Source: a virus. Taken from it: a DNA stretch of 34,311 nucleotides. The notes under the pieces are model-generated. The model saw only the letters and a list, made by a program, of their open reading frames with translations, was not told where the DNA came from and did not search any database. Positions 21,913 through 28,652 of the stretch are shown here, piece after piece. Every line of letters starts with the position of its first letter. Position 1 is the stretch's first letter. The position numbers were made by a program, and so were the translations under genes. The stretch covers positions 1-34,311 of IMG/VR virus record IMGVR_UViG_3300031237_000021. One strand, given 5' to 3'.

Positions 21913-22985
21913 CGCCGACCACCGCGGCCGCCCCGGTGAGGACGACGACGAGGAGGAGCAGGCGGCGGCGCGAGACCCTGCCCAGCCCCGCCAGGCCCAG
22001 CCCTGCCCGTGCCCTCCCGATCAGACCTGACCTGACCCGACCCGACCCGTCCCGGCGGATCTAGATCCTGCAGACTTCCGATCTGCTGAAACCTGCCGTT
22101 ATCGGTAGGTTCACGCGACCTAGATCGGCGCCCACCGCGGCGCGCATCAGGCCGGGCCTCGTCGCCCGTCGCAAGCCCAGCGCCGGCCCCGGAGGGCGTC
22201 GCAGGGGCTGCGCCTGGCGCCGGCGTACCCGGCTCTAACGGCTGCTCATCGGGGTCTGCCAGGGGCGGCGGCACCAGGCCGTACTGCCCGAGGATCGTCG
22301 TCCACCTGTGGAGCCAGGCGCGCGTCGACGGCGAGTAATACGGCTCGTCCGGTGCCGGGCGCAGCGGGTACGCCTCGTCCGCGGCCGCGAGCGCGGCGTC
22401 GACGTCGTCCTTGGCGAACTCCTTGGTGATCCCGCCCCGGGCGGAGTTGCAGGCGCCGCACGCCACGACCGAGGTGTCGGCCGAAGCTGGGCGGCCAGGC
22501 GGCCGGTGGTCGTACGTCCCACCCTTGGCGCCGCGGCGGTCGGCCCAGAACACCACGTGCCCGCAGTAGCGGCACGCGTCCCCGTCACGCATCCGCACCC
22601 GCAGTGTGACGTGCCTGTTCGAGTTGTCGGTGCGCTGCTGGGCCTCCCAGTCGAGGACCTCCTGAGGCTTCATGTGGACGAACTTCACGTCGTTGATCAG
22701 CCGCAGCGCCGGGCGGCCGTCGACATTGATGCGCCACACCAGGCCGCCGTACTCGGCAAACCGGATTCGCACCTCGAGCCGCTCCCGGCTCCCGGCGATC
22801 AGCCGCGCGGTGGCCATCGACACGATGTACTCAGTCGCGTGCGGGTGCAGCGCCGCCTGCGCGGCCACGCGGATGAACCAGCCGAAGACCAGGTCGACAG
22901 TGTCGTCGTCAGCGTCGGGGTGCTCACCGCACTCCAGCAGCTTCGGATACGTCGCCGCGTTGTCACCGAGCCTCAGCCAGGCCAT
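21909..22985 (-). CDS. probable replication initiation protein with HNH domain
   Basis: A 358-residue protein with three parts. Residues 1-125 look like the N-terminal domain of phage replication/organiser proteins (MAWLRLGDNAATYPKLLE, later FAEYGGLVWRINVDGRPALR). Residues about 127-190 are an HNH unit: RDGDACRYCGH, TYDHRPPGRP and ACGACNSARGG, complete with zinc cysteines, Asp-His and Asn. The C-terminal 130 residues are low complexity (Pro/Gly/Arg) and their DNA carries dyads and short repeats that could be the origin, as lambda O contains its origin. The ATG at 22985 has a GAGGAGC ribosome site. Role in replication is inferred from layout and neighbourhood. Confidence 0.72.
   Translation of the reverse strand: MAWLRLGDNAATYPKLLECGEHPDADDDTVDLVFGWFIRVAAQAALHPHATEYIVSMATARLIAGSRERLEVRIRFAEYGGLVWRINVDGRPALRLINDVKFVHMKPQEVLDWEAQQRTDNSNRHVTLRVRMRDGDACRYCGHVVFWADRRGAKGGTYDHRPPGRPASADTSVVACGACNSARGGITKEFAKDDVDAALAAADEAYPLRPAPDEPYYSPSTRAWLHRWTTILGQYGLVPPPLADPDEQPLEPGTPAPGAAPATPSGAGAGLATGDEARPDARRGGRRSRSREPTDNGRFQQIGSLQDLDPPGRVGSGQVRSDREGTGRAGPGGAGQGLAPPPAPPRRRPHRGGRGGRR
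22020..22126. other. candidate replication origin inside the replication gene
   Basis: Within the coding region lie short tandem repeats of GACCT/GACCC (about 22023-22050), the perfect palindrome GGATCTAGATCC (22057-22068) and a 9-bp dyad AACCTGCCG-ttat-CGGTAGGTT (22090-22111, one mismatch). CTAGATC is repeated at 22061-22067 and 22120-22126. The stretch 22057-22126 is locally AT-richer than its surroundings. This clustering in the low-complexity tail of a replication-type gene resembles origins nested in initiator genes. Confidence 0.42.
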
Positions 22986-23084
22986 GTGTAGGTGCTCCTC
23001 AGGGTCGATCGGGTCGCGTGTCCGCGAGCGCGGGGTGGTCCCCGGGCTCGACGGATGGCGTCCACGTGCGGGTGCCGCCCGGGC
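22986..23084. other. short gap with a relic of a neighbouring gene and a repeated hairpin
   Basis: There is no convincing gene. Bases 23058-23077 match 24042-24061 inside the 97-residue gene at 19 of 20 positions, and 23024-23049 match 23852-23877, just downstream of that gene. The gap thus looks like a deleted and shortened copy of the 23.85-24.06 kb region, or two uses of the same element. An upstream ribosome site for the replication gene lies at its left edge. Confidence 0.5.
23026..23049. repeat. repeated imperfect hairpin, copy 1
   Basis: The arms GAGC and CGGGG pair with CCCCG and GCTC around a TGGT loop, with one mismatch position. A second copy with only a loop change is at 23854-23877, also in an intergenic gap of the early operon. 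It could be an RNA processing or attenuation element. Confidence 0.6.
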
Positions 23085-23192
23085 TCAGCTTCTGAGTCGG
23101 CCAGCAGCGCGACGAGCGGCGCGGCGTGCGTCGTTGGCGACCTTGCGGCGCTTGGCACGCCGACGGGTCCGGGTATGGGATCGCGCGGTCAT
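23085..23192 (-). CDS. very basic small protein (35 aa)
   Basis: A 35-residue reading frame that is half Arg and Lys (HTRTRRRAKRRKVAND). The ATG at 23192 overlaps the stop of the DUF4326 gene (ATGA) and has AGGAGG 9 bases upstream, so it fits the coupled gene chain. A competing GTG frame from 23202 across the same region encodes an unlikely peptide. Arg-rich micro-proteins of this kind are common in actinophages and may bind nucleic acid. Support is the coupling and ribosome site only. Confidence 0.5.
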   Translation of the reverse strand: MTARSHTRTRRRAKRRKVANDARRAARRAAGRLRS

Positions 23193-23812
23193 CCGTCCTC
23201 ACCTCCTCTCGCTTCGTCGAGGTCGGCGTCGGCGTTGGCGCGGACGACAGCCGCGGCCGGATCGGTGCGAGCCAGGGCGACGAGCGCGTCGAGCTCGTCG
23301 GCCAGGTGCGTGACCTCGGATGGCTCCATGCCCGTCAGGCGCCCGAACTGGCCGAGGGCGACGGACACCTCCACCGGGGACCGTGGGGCCGACCAGGCGC
23401 CCAGGAGCAGCCGGGCGACCTCGGGGACGTCGGGCCGGTTCGCGAGCTCCAGGAGCACGTCGACATGGCACGGCCAGCCCTCCGCGCACCAGCAGGCCAG
23501 GTCATGGCCGGCGAGCGTGTGAAGGCGCTCGAGGATCGTCCGGTGCCGGTCGGCCTCGAACACGATCGAGCGGGTCGGGGTGGTCAGCCACTGGCGGTAC
23601 AGCCAGACGGCGTGCTCGTCGTCGCGGACCAGGCCCCAGCCGAGGCCGTTCGGCTCGCCCGCCACGAACGGGTTCCCGAAGGTGGTCGAGCGGTCGACCT
23701 TGATCGCGCCGGCCGGCATACGCCAGCCCTTCCTCCGCTGGAGACGGACCCGCTTGGGCGCGGCGGGGATCGGTCGCCGGGTCCGGGACGGGGGCGGCGG
23801 GTGCTCGTTCAT
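23189..23812 (-). CDS. DUF4326 domain protein
   Basis: A 207-residue protein. The ATG at 23812 has a GGAGAGAG ribosome site; the longer in-frame reading has none. Residues about 14-125 match DUF4326 as I know it: VRLQRRKGWRMPAGAIKVDR, then TTFGNPF, then a helix WLYRQWL, and GHDLACWCAEGWPCHVDVLL with the conserved Cys-Trp-Cys...Cys-His. The domain is frequent in phages and its biochemical function is not established. The C-terminal 75 residues form a helical extension (EVTHLADELDALVALART). It is an early gene. Confidence 0.85.
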   Translation of the reverse strand: MNEHPPPPSRTRRPIPAAPKRVRLQRRKGWRMPAGAIKVDRSTTFGNPFVAGEPNGLGWGLVRDDEHAVWLYRQWLTTPTRSIVFEADRHRTILERLHTLAGHDLACWCAEGWPCHVDVLLELANRPDVPEVARLLLGAWSAPRSPVEVSVALGQFGRLTGMEPSEVTHLADELDALVALARTDPAAAVVRANADADLDEARGGEDG

Positions 23813-23892
23813 GCTCTCTCCAGGTCGTCGTCGAAGTCGATTCGGATGGCTGCGAGCGCGGGGCGGTCCCCGGGCTCGGTGGGTGGCGGGCG
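23813..23892. other. 80-bp intergenic gap with repeated hairpin
   Basis: Carries the second repeat hairpin (23854-23877) and the ribosome site of the DUF4326 gene. A 27-codon open stretch runs through it and ends coupled to the DUF4326 ATG, but it has no start codon. No other feature is seen. Confidence 0.5.
23854..23877. repeat. repeated imperfect hairpin, copy 2
   Basis: Same GAGC-g-CGGGG / CCCCG-g-GCTC arms as 23026-23049, with loop CGGT instead of TGGT. Conservation of the arms in two non-coding gaps 0.8 kb apart suggests a functional RNA structure or a duplicated segment. Confidence 0.6.
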
Positions 23893-24186
23893 TCACGTCA
23901 GGCGCCGGAACTGTGCGCGCAGGGCGGCGTCCTGCTCGGCCGCCGCGCGGCGTGCCTCGAGTACGTGGCGACCCCGGCGCATCGCCTCGTCGTACGGGTC
24001 GCGGCCCTCACGCTTGAGCCGCTTGAGCTCCCGGCGAGTCGGCGTCCACGTGTGGGTGCCGAGGGGTACGTGCTGCGCGCCCGCGCGGGCGCCGAGCAGC
24101 GGCAGCCGGTGGAAGGGGACGATGTCGAAGGAACCGTCCGTGTTGGGTCGGACCTCGACGTAGATGTCCGGGTCGTCGGCGCTCAT
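23893..24186 (-). CDS. hypothetical early protein (97 aa)
   Basis: A 97-residue protein. The ATG at 24186 overlaps the previous stop (ATGA). An acidic N-terminus (MSADDPDIYVEVRPNTDGSF) and short strands are followed by LGTHTWTPTRRELKRLKRE and a long basic helix (YDEAMRRGRHVLEARRAAAE). I do not recognise the family. The codons for GTHTWTP are echoed in the gap at 23058-23077, a sign of past duplication. Confidence 0.75.
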   Translation of the reverse strand: MSADDPDIYVEVRPNTDGSFDIVPFHRLPLLGARAGAQHVPLGTHTWTPTRRELKRLKREGRDPYDEAMRRGRHVLEARRAAAEQDAALRAQFRRLT

Positions 24187-24701
24187 CGGGTGACCGCCGG
24201 GTCGGTGCGGCTGGTCTCGCCGCAGTTGTCGCAGACCCACAGCTTCGGCGGAACGCCGTGCATCGTCGGCGGGCGCGAGATCTCCCGCCACTGGTGATCG
24301 CCGACGGTCTTGCACTCGCGCTTCTCCCGGCACGACGAGCACAGCAGGTCCTCACCGACGAACGTGTACACCGGGTCGGCGTCCCACTCGGGCGGGGTGA
24401 CCGAGGTGCGGGCCTCCTCGATCGACGAGTAGTGCACCGCGCCGTAGTCGCTGTCCTCGGCGGGCTCCTCGCAGTCGGAGCAGCGGACCGTCACACACAA
24501 CGGCTCGACGACGATCCACGACGGCACCGGGTGCGGGACCAGGCGCCGCAACCCGAGGATCGCCTCGAAGTCCGCGACGCGCTGCTCGTCGTACTCCTGG
24601 TCGTAGGCCGCCAGCGTCGAACGGACGGCCTCCACTCGACGCTCGTCGGGCGTCGGCGGCTGCCGTGGTGGCACCACCAGGGGGAGCGGTTCCTGCGTCA
24701 T
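24183..24701 (-). CDS. zinc-binding hypothetical protein (172 aa)
   Basis: A 172-residue protein. The ATG at 24701 has AGGAGAC upstream and overlaps the previous stop (ATGA). An N-terminal Pro-rich stretch leads to a helix (VEAVRSTLAAYDQEYDEQRV), then three Cys pairs: CSDCEE, CSSCREKREC and CDNCGE, enough for two zinc sites. Proteins with several Cys-x-x-Cys knuckles and no catalytic motif are common in actinophage early operons and may bind nucleic acids or host factors. No specific function can be assigned. Confidence 0.78.
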   Translation of the reverse strand: MTQEPLPLVVPPRQPPTPDERRVEAVRSTLAAYDQEYDEQRVADFEAILGLRRLVPHPVPSWIVVEPLCVTVRCSDCEEPAEDSDYGAVHYSSIEEARTSVTPPEWDADPVYTFVGEDLLCSSCREKRECKTVGDHQWREISRPPTMHGVPPKLWVCDNCGETSRTDPAVTR

Positions 24702-24931
24702 CGTGTCTCCTGCCTCGTCATCAGCTCGTGCACGACGAGCCACGTGTCCTCGGACTTCACCTGCTTGACGCCGGCCGCCTTGCGCACCCGGGCGCGGTTC
24801 CCCGACCCCACCGCCAGGTCCTCGTCCGTCAGCCCCAACGCCCGGGCGGCATCCGCCAGCCGACGGGCCTTGTAGCGGCGGCGGGCCTCGTCGACGGGCC
24901 GATGCCCGAACACCTCACGCTCCTCAGCCAC
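24698..24931 (-). CDS. small basic hypothetical protein (77 aa)
   Basis: A 77-residue protein. The GTG at 24931 has GGAGG upstream and overlaps the previous gene by 8 bases; the longer in-frame reading duplicates that gene in another frame and was rejected. It is helical and basic (HRPVDEARRRYKARRLADAA, then DEDLAVGSGNRARVRKAAGV), which would suit DNA or RNA binding. The helix-turn-like arrangement LGLTDEDLAVGSGNRARV is suggestive but not a standard HTH. Function unknown. Confidence 0.7.
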   Translation of the reverse strand: MAEEREVFGHRPVDEARRRYKARRLADAARALGLTDEDLAVGSGNRARVRKAAGVKQVKSEDTWLVVHELMTRQETR

Positions 24932-25148
24932 GACGCGCCTCCGCCCGCAGATCCGCGAGCGCCGGGTCGGCGTAGCAGCGCTGGCACAGGCCCAACGAGC
25001 CGTGCCGGCGATACCCCGGCGGGACGGCCCAGGTCGGCCAGTGGCGCGACGCCGGCACCATCGGCGTGCCACACGCGTAGCAGGGATCACCGACCCGCAC
25101 ATGCGGCTCGTGCGCCCACCGGGTGCCCCTGGTCAGGTCGACGGTCAT
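24924..25148 (-). CDS. small zinc-ribbon protein (74 aa)
   Basis: A 74-residue protein whose ATG at 25148 overlaps the previous stop (ATGA). CYACGTPM and CQRCYAD, 32 residues apart, form a four-Cys zinc site. The connecting region is Trp/Pro/Arg rich (HWPTWAVPPGYRRHG). It follows another zinc-finger gene and may come from the same type of early-gene family. No further function is visible. Confidence 0.73.
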   Translation of the reverse strand: MTVDLTRGTRWAHEPHVRVGDPCYACGTPMVPASRHWPTWAVPPGYRRHGSLGLCQRCYADPALADLRAEARRG

Positions 25149-25318
25149 CGCCGCACCCCGTGGACCCAGCGCTGATGCGCCGCCAGATCTGTCGTCTCCT
25201 CGTGACCGAGCCACGTCTGCCCTTGAAGCCCGCACACCTCACAGCGCCAGCGCTGCGCGCAACGTCCCCGCTGCTCAGGCGTGGGGCTCGCCGACGTGGT
25301 CTCCTCGACGTCCCTCAT
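25145..25318 (-). CDS. C2H2-like zinc finger protein (57 aa)
   Basis: A 57-residue protein, ATG at 25318 overlapping the RusA stop (ATGA). It has CEVCG, then LGHEET and AAHQRWVHG, giving Cys-x2-Cys and two or three histidines, the layout of a compact zinc finger. Bacterial and phage proteins of this size often act as DNA-binding or partner-binding modules. Coupling on both sides supports it as a real gene. Confidence 0.72.
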   Translation of the reverse strand: MRDVEETTSASPTPEQRGRCAQRWRCEVCGLQGQTWLGHEETTDLAAHQRWVHGVRR

Positions 25319-25719
25319 CGACGAACACCTGCCTCGACCGGCTTCCACTCGAACACCAGCCGGGCGAGATCCTTGCGGCCTGTCGAACCCAGCGAGACCC
25401 GCAGATCCGGGCCGACCATCCGGGTGTCATCGTCATCGGGCAGCACGCCGGCGGCGATCGCCCCGTCGACGAGCGCCTTCACCGTGGGGGACAGGTTCGC
25501 CACGTCCCGGCGACGCCTGTCGGGCCACTCCACGAACACCGTCAGGTGCGCGCGCTGCACCCCGTACTGGGCGAACTCCCGGGCCACACCACGATGCGCG
25601 GCCGCGGCCTTCCCACGCAGCACCCGCGTGCGAGCGGCCCTCGTCGACCAGTGCTCCCGCGCGTTCGCCGACAAGGCCTCCTGGCGCAGATCCAGCGGGA
25701 TCGTCACGATCGTCTTCAC
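25315..25719 (-). CDS. RusA-like Holliday junction resolvase
   Basis: A 134-residue protein. The GTG at 25719 overlaps the previous stop (GTGA); the longer in-frame reading was rejected. The N-terminal LSANAREHWSTRAARTRVL and the acidic core DVANLSPTVKALVDGA with Asp72, Asn75, Lys81 and Asp85, then GVLPDDDDTRM, match the RusA family, whose members cut four-way DNA junctions as dimers using acidic residues and a lysine. In phages the enzyme resolves recombination or replication branches before packaging. It sits in the early operon near the other DNA genes. Confidence 0.88.
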   Translation of the reverse strand: MKTIVTIPLDLRQEALSANAREHWSTRAARTRVLRGKAAAAHRGVAREFAQYGVQRAHLTVFVEWPDRRRRDVANLSPTVKALVDGAIAAGVLPDDDDTRMVGPDLRVSLGSTGRKDLARLVFEWKPVEAGVRR

Positions 25720-25970
25720 CGGGCACCCACCCCACCCGAGCCACGCCAACGCAGCACCCGGCCCGTCGTCTTCTCCCTCGGATGGTCCACGCGCCGGTCG
25801 GTCAGCTCGTACTCCAGGTACACCGAGCCGGCCTGGCCACGCTCGACCAGGTACCGGCCCGCCGCGACCTTCCTCCGCCAGTCGTCCTCGAAGTACCACC
25901 GCGACCCCAGGGGGCCGTCCACGGCGACGACGAGCGGGTGATCCACCCACGACGCGGCAGCCCTGGTCAT
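25716..25970 (-). CDS. hypothetical protein (84 aa)
   Basis: An 84-residue protein, coupled to neighbours at both ends (ATGA at the start, GTGA at the stop). It is beta-rich with many aromatic residues (GSRWYFEDDWRRKVAAGRY, then GSVYLEYELTDRRV) and a basic tail. I do not recognise the family. It precedes RusA and may belong with it, but this is only positional. Confidence 0.72.
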   Translation of the reverse strand: MTRAAASWVDHPLVVAVDGPLGSRWYFEDDWRRKVAAGRYLVERGQAGSVYLEYELTDRRVDHPREKTTGRVLRWRGSGGVGAR

Positions 25971-26473
25971 GACGCATCCCGGATCGTGCGCAGGTCGCCG
26001 ATGAACTGGCCCACCGCCTGCTCGCCCACGCCGATCGCGCGCAGATGCTTGACGACCGCGGCGTCGGACTCGGCCGCCTCAGCAGCAGCCAGGATCGACA
26101 TCGCCGTCTGGCGGGCGTCGTCCGGCGAGCACTGCCCCACGTGCGAGCCCCACCGCAACGTCACGAACGGCTCGCCCGTGAACAGCGAGACACCCGACTC
26201 CGCCCACAGGACCCCGCCCTCCTCGAGCTCAGCCACGGCCGGCCCCGTGCTGCTCATGCCGCGGGCGACGACGACGAGCGGACCCCACTCGTCGACCAGC
26301 TCGCCCGGCAGCCAGTTCCCCATCGCGCCGGCCTGGTCGATCATCACAACCCCGTCGCCGCAGTCGAAGGTCACGAAGTACGTCGGCCCGTAGCCCGGCC
26401 GCTCCGAACACAGCAGGCACTCGGCCGGCAGACCCTGGACCTCGGCAGCGGTCGTGATCATCTCGCCGGTCAC
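25967..26473 (-). CDS. hypothetical protein (168 aa)
   Basis: A 168-residue protein. The GTG at 26473 overlaps the previous stop (GTGA). The first half is beta-rich with a Cys pair (ECLLCSERPGYG) and GGVLWAESGVSLFTG; the second half is helical (ARQTAMSILAAAEAAESDAA, then GEQAVGQFIGDLRTIRD). No known domain was recognised. Coupling, length and codon pattern support it as real. Confidence 0.73.
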   Translation of the reverse strand: MTGEMITTAAEVQGLPAECLLCSERPGYGPTYFVTFDCGDGVVMIDQAGAMGNWLPGELVDEWGPLVVVARGMSSTGPAVAELEEGGVLWAESGVSLFTGEPFVTLRWGSHVGQCSPDDARQTAMSILAAAEAAESDAAVVKHLRAIGVGEQAVGQFIGDLRTIRDAS

Positions 26474-26685
26474 GGGTGCCTCCGGTCGGTCCAGTACTGC
26501 GCGGCGGCACCGGCGCACGACGCGCACGGCTGCTCACCGACCGCGACGTGCAGCCGCCACCGGTCGAACGTGCCGTGCTCCGTCACCGGAATCCGCAGCA
26601 GGTCACGGCGGCCACGGATCGGACGACCCCGGGTGTCCCGCTCGTCGGCGAACACCACGACCGAACCCACCTGCGCCGCGCTCAT
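26470..26685 (-). CDS. hypothetical protein (71 aa)
   Basis: A 71-residue protein, ATG at 26685 overlapping the previous stop (ATGA). Beta-rich N-terminal half (VGSVVVFADERDTRGRPIRG) and a single CASC pair near the C-terminus (VGEQPCASCAGAAAQYW), possibly a half zinc site used in a dimer. No family recognised. Confidence 0.7.
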   Translation of the reverse strand: MSAAQVGSVVVFADERDTRGRPIRGRRDLLRIPVTEHGTFDRWRLHVAVGEQPCASCAGAAAQYWTDRRHP

Positions 26686-27452
26686 GCGGCGGCCCTGCGC
26701 TGCTGCGAACGCAACCCCGCGAGCGCGGTCAGGACGTCGCGGCGGACCGGGGTGGCGCGCCAGGCGGCACGCTCGGCGCCGGAGACGGACGCCCCGCAGC
26801 GGGCCAGCGCCCGGGTGGGGCTCTCGCCGGCGCGGATGAGCCACATGAGCTCGTCGAGGTCCAGACGCTCGACCCTGGGGCGCGCCGCGTGAGGCCTGGC
26901 GTGCGGGTTGTCGAGGTCCTCGTCATCCCAGCACAGCGGCGGCAGGTAGCCCGCAGCGGCCGCGTACGCGCGGGTCCGGGGGTTCGTGCCGGGCACCGCC
27001 GAGAGGGCCGCGTACGCGGCGCACGCAGCCTCGTGGACCCGCAGGAACGTCCACCCACGGCCACGGTCACGGGTGACAGTGCCGGAGTCCCAACCCGGGC
27101 CGCCCGCCGCGGTGATCACCATGTGCGAGTGCCCCAACGCGAGGAGCCCCTGCACGCGGCGGATCGCACCCGCCGCCGGCACACGGTCCTTCGGGCGGCA
27201 CCGGCCCGCGATCACGTCGTCGACGCCGAGGCGCAGCAGCTGGGAGGCCAGGCGCCGCTGCACCGTGGCGAACGTGCCACGCTCGATGTTCGCGACCGCG
27301 GACGGCGAACAGCCCGCAGCCGCCGCGAGCGCCAGCTGCGAGACGTGCGCGGCCCGCAGCGCCAGCACGTGCTGGCGCACCGGGGCGGCCGGGACCGGGG
27401 ACGTCGACCGGCCGCGAGCGCGGGCCAGCGTCCACGCCTTCTGCCGGTTCAC
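26682..27452 (-). CDS. helix-turn-helix regulator (256 aa)
   Basis: A 256-residue protein. The GTG at 27452 overlaps the previous stop (GTGA). Residues about 27-60 form an XRE-like HTH (LRAAHVSQLALAAAAGCSPS followed by AVANIERG). The middle repeats the idea with IAGRCRPKDRVPAAGAIRRV, and the C-terminal part is helical with RAGESPTRALARCGASVSG. Similar proteins in actinophages and actinobacteria are annotated as HTH proteins related to WhiB-region regulators; I cannot say which promoter it controls. It lies in the middle of the early operon. Confidence 0.78.
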   Translation of the reverse strand: MNRQKAWTLARARGRSTSPVPAAPVRQHVLALRAAHVSQLALAAAAGCSPSAVANIERGTFATVQRRLASQLLRLGVDDVIAGRCRPKDRVPAAGAIRRVQGLLALGHSHMVITAAGGPGWDSGTVTRDRGRGWTFLRVHEAACAAYAALSAVPGTNPRTRAYAAAAGYLPPLCWDDEDLDNPHARPHAARPRVERLDLDELMWLIRAGESPTRALARCGASVSGAERAAWRATPVRRDVLTALAGLRSQQRRAAA

Positions 27453-27913
27453 CGGTCGTCCCCGTCGTCCGGGTCGTCGTCGAGGTCCAGCTCGTCCTGG
27501 CCGTCCTCGTCGTCCTCGTCGTCCTCGTCGTCGCCGTCGTCGGCCGGCACCCGGACGACCCCGGAGCCGTCGATCTCGTGCGCGTGCCACGGGCCGTCGA
27601 TGACCTCCCCGGTGCCCTTGGTGACCGTCAGGCCGTCGAGCTCGAGCTCGGACTGACCCGAGTGCGCCTGACGGGCCGCCCGCATCAGCCGGTCCGCGAC
27701 GTCCAGGTCCCCGGGGAGGACCGGCTGGACCTGCACGATCTGCAGCTGCGCCTCGACCTCACCGGTCTTCACCGACCGCTTCGTGAACGGCACGGCGACC
27801 TCGACGAGCAGCGTCCAGCGGTCCTCCTCCTCCGCGTCGACCAGGGAGTGCTCGATCGAGTGCAGCCCGTTGAGCTTCGAGTCCTTCGGCAGCTTGCCCG
27901 ACAGCGTCGTCAT
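27449..27913 (-). CDS. protein with extreme acidic tail (154 aa)
   Basis: A 154-residue protein, ATG at 27913 overlapping the previous stop (ATGA). The N-terminal 90 residues look like a compact beta domain (RWTLLVEVAVPFTKRSVKTG, then EAQLQIVQVQPVLPGDLDVA), and the last 30 are almost only Asp, Glu and Gly. Single-strand DNA-binding proteins have a folded beta domain plus acidic tail, and the location among replication and recombination genes would fit, but no OB-fold signature was recognised. Acidic tails can also mark DNA mimics. Confidence 0.7.
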   Translation of the reverse strand: MTTLSGKLPKDSKLNGLHSIEHSLVDAEEEDRWTLLVEVAVPFTKRSVKTGEVEAQLQIVQVQPVLPGDLDVADRLMRAARQAHSGQSELELDGLTVTKGTGEVIDGPWHAHEIDGSGVVRVPADDGDDEDDEDDEDGQDELDLDDDPDDGDDR

Positions 27914-28338
27914 CGGAGCTCCACCACCATCAGCGGGAACGCGAGCGTGGCGAGCGTGACCGGTGAGCCGTACCGCGGCGTCAGCGCCGCCGGCGAGCCG
28001 TCGCTGCGGAACAGCAGTGCCGGCACACCCTGCCCGTCGAGGACCACCACCGCCGGCCCCGTGAACCGGTAGACGAACTCCGTCGCCTCGATCGGGCTCA
28101 TCAGCAGCATCACCGGGAACCCGCCGGCGGGCGCGGCCGCGAGCGCGGCGTCGAGCTCGACGAGCTGCCGCTCGACGAACGCGACATCGGACTCGTCCGC
28201 GGCGAGCAGCTCGCGGCGGTTGGCCGCCTTGCGGACCAGGCCTGGCAGGTCCTCGGCGTAGCGGCGGCGTGCCTGCTCGAGCGCGGCGCGCACAGCCGGC
28301 GTCTCGGACGTGTCGGGGGTGTCGGGGGTGACGGTCAT
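27910..28338 (-). CDS. hypothetical protein (142 aa)
   Basis: A 142-residue protein, ATG at 28338 overlapping the previous stop (ATGA). A Thr/Pro-rich N-terminus is followed by a helical part (VRAALEQARRRYAEDLPGLV, then DVAFVERQLVELDAALAAA) and a beta-rich C-terminal half (FPVMLLMSPIEATEFVYRF, ending ATLAFPLMVVELR). No family recognised. Early operon. Confidence 0.73.
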   Translation of the reverse strand: MTVTPDTPDTSETPAVRAALEQARRRYAEDLPGLVRKAANRRELLAADESDVAFVERQLVELDAALAAAPAGGFPVMLLMSPIEATEFVYRFTGPAVVVLDGQGVPALLFRSDGSPAALTPRYGSPVTLATLAFPLMVVELR

Positions 28339-28652
28339 CTGGGCTCTCCTTGGGGTGTCGGGACGGGCAGGTGAACGAGGAGCATCGAGATCTCGGAGTG
28401 CGCGCGAAGTACCCGGACCCGGGTCTGCTCGGCGAGGGACTCGACCTCGACGAGACCATCGAGCGCGTCACGCAGCGCCGCGGCCGCAGCGATCAACCGG
28501 TCGTTCCACTCGGCCACGGCCGGCAACGGCAACAGCGGCACCGGAGCCACGTCCGGGACCGCCGGCGCAGGCGTCGACAACGGGGCCGGCGTCGACGGCG
28601 CAGCCGGAGGAAGACCCGGCGACGGGTCCGGCGCGGCAGCGGCGGCGCTCAT
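28335..28652 (-). CDS. Pro/Ala-rich hypothetical protein (105 aa)
   Basis: A 105-residue protein, ATG at 28652 overlapping the ParB-like stop (ATGA). The first 45 residues are Pro/Ala repeats (PSTPAPLSTPAPAVPDVAP) and the second half is a helix (AEWNDRLIAAAAALRDALDG, then QTRVRVLRAHSEIS). Probably a flexible arm plus coiled coil. No function can be given. Confidence 0.68.
   Translation of the reverse strand: MSAAAAAPDPSPGLPPAAPSTPAPLSTPAPAVPDVAPVPLLPLPAVAEWNDRLIAAAAALRDALDGLVEVESLAEQTRVRVLRAHSEISMLLVHLPVPTPQGEPR

Noticed and set aside
23813-23892. 27-codon frame ending coupled to the DUF4326 ATG
   Set aside because: It has no ATG, GTG or TTG start after the preceding in-frame stop. Similarity to the gap at 22999-23060 is explained by the shared hairpin element.
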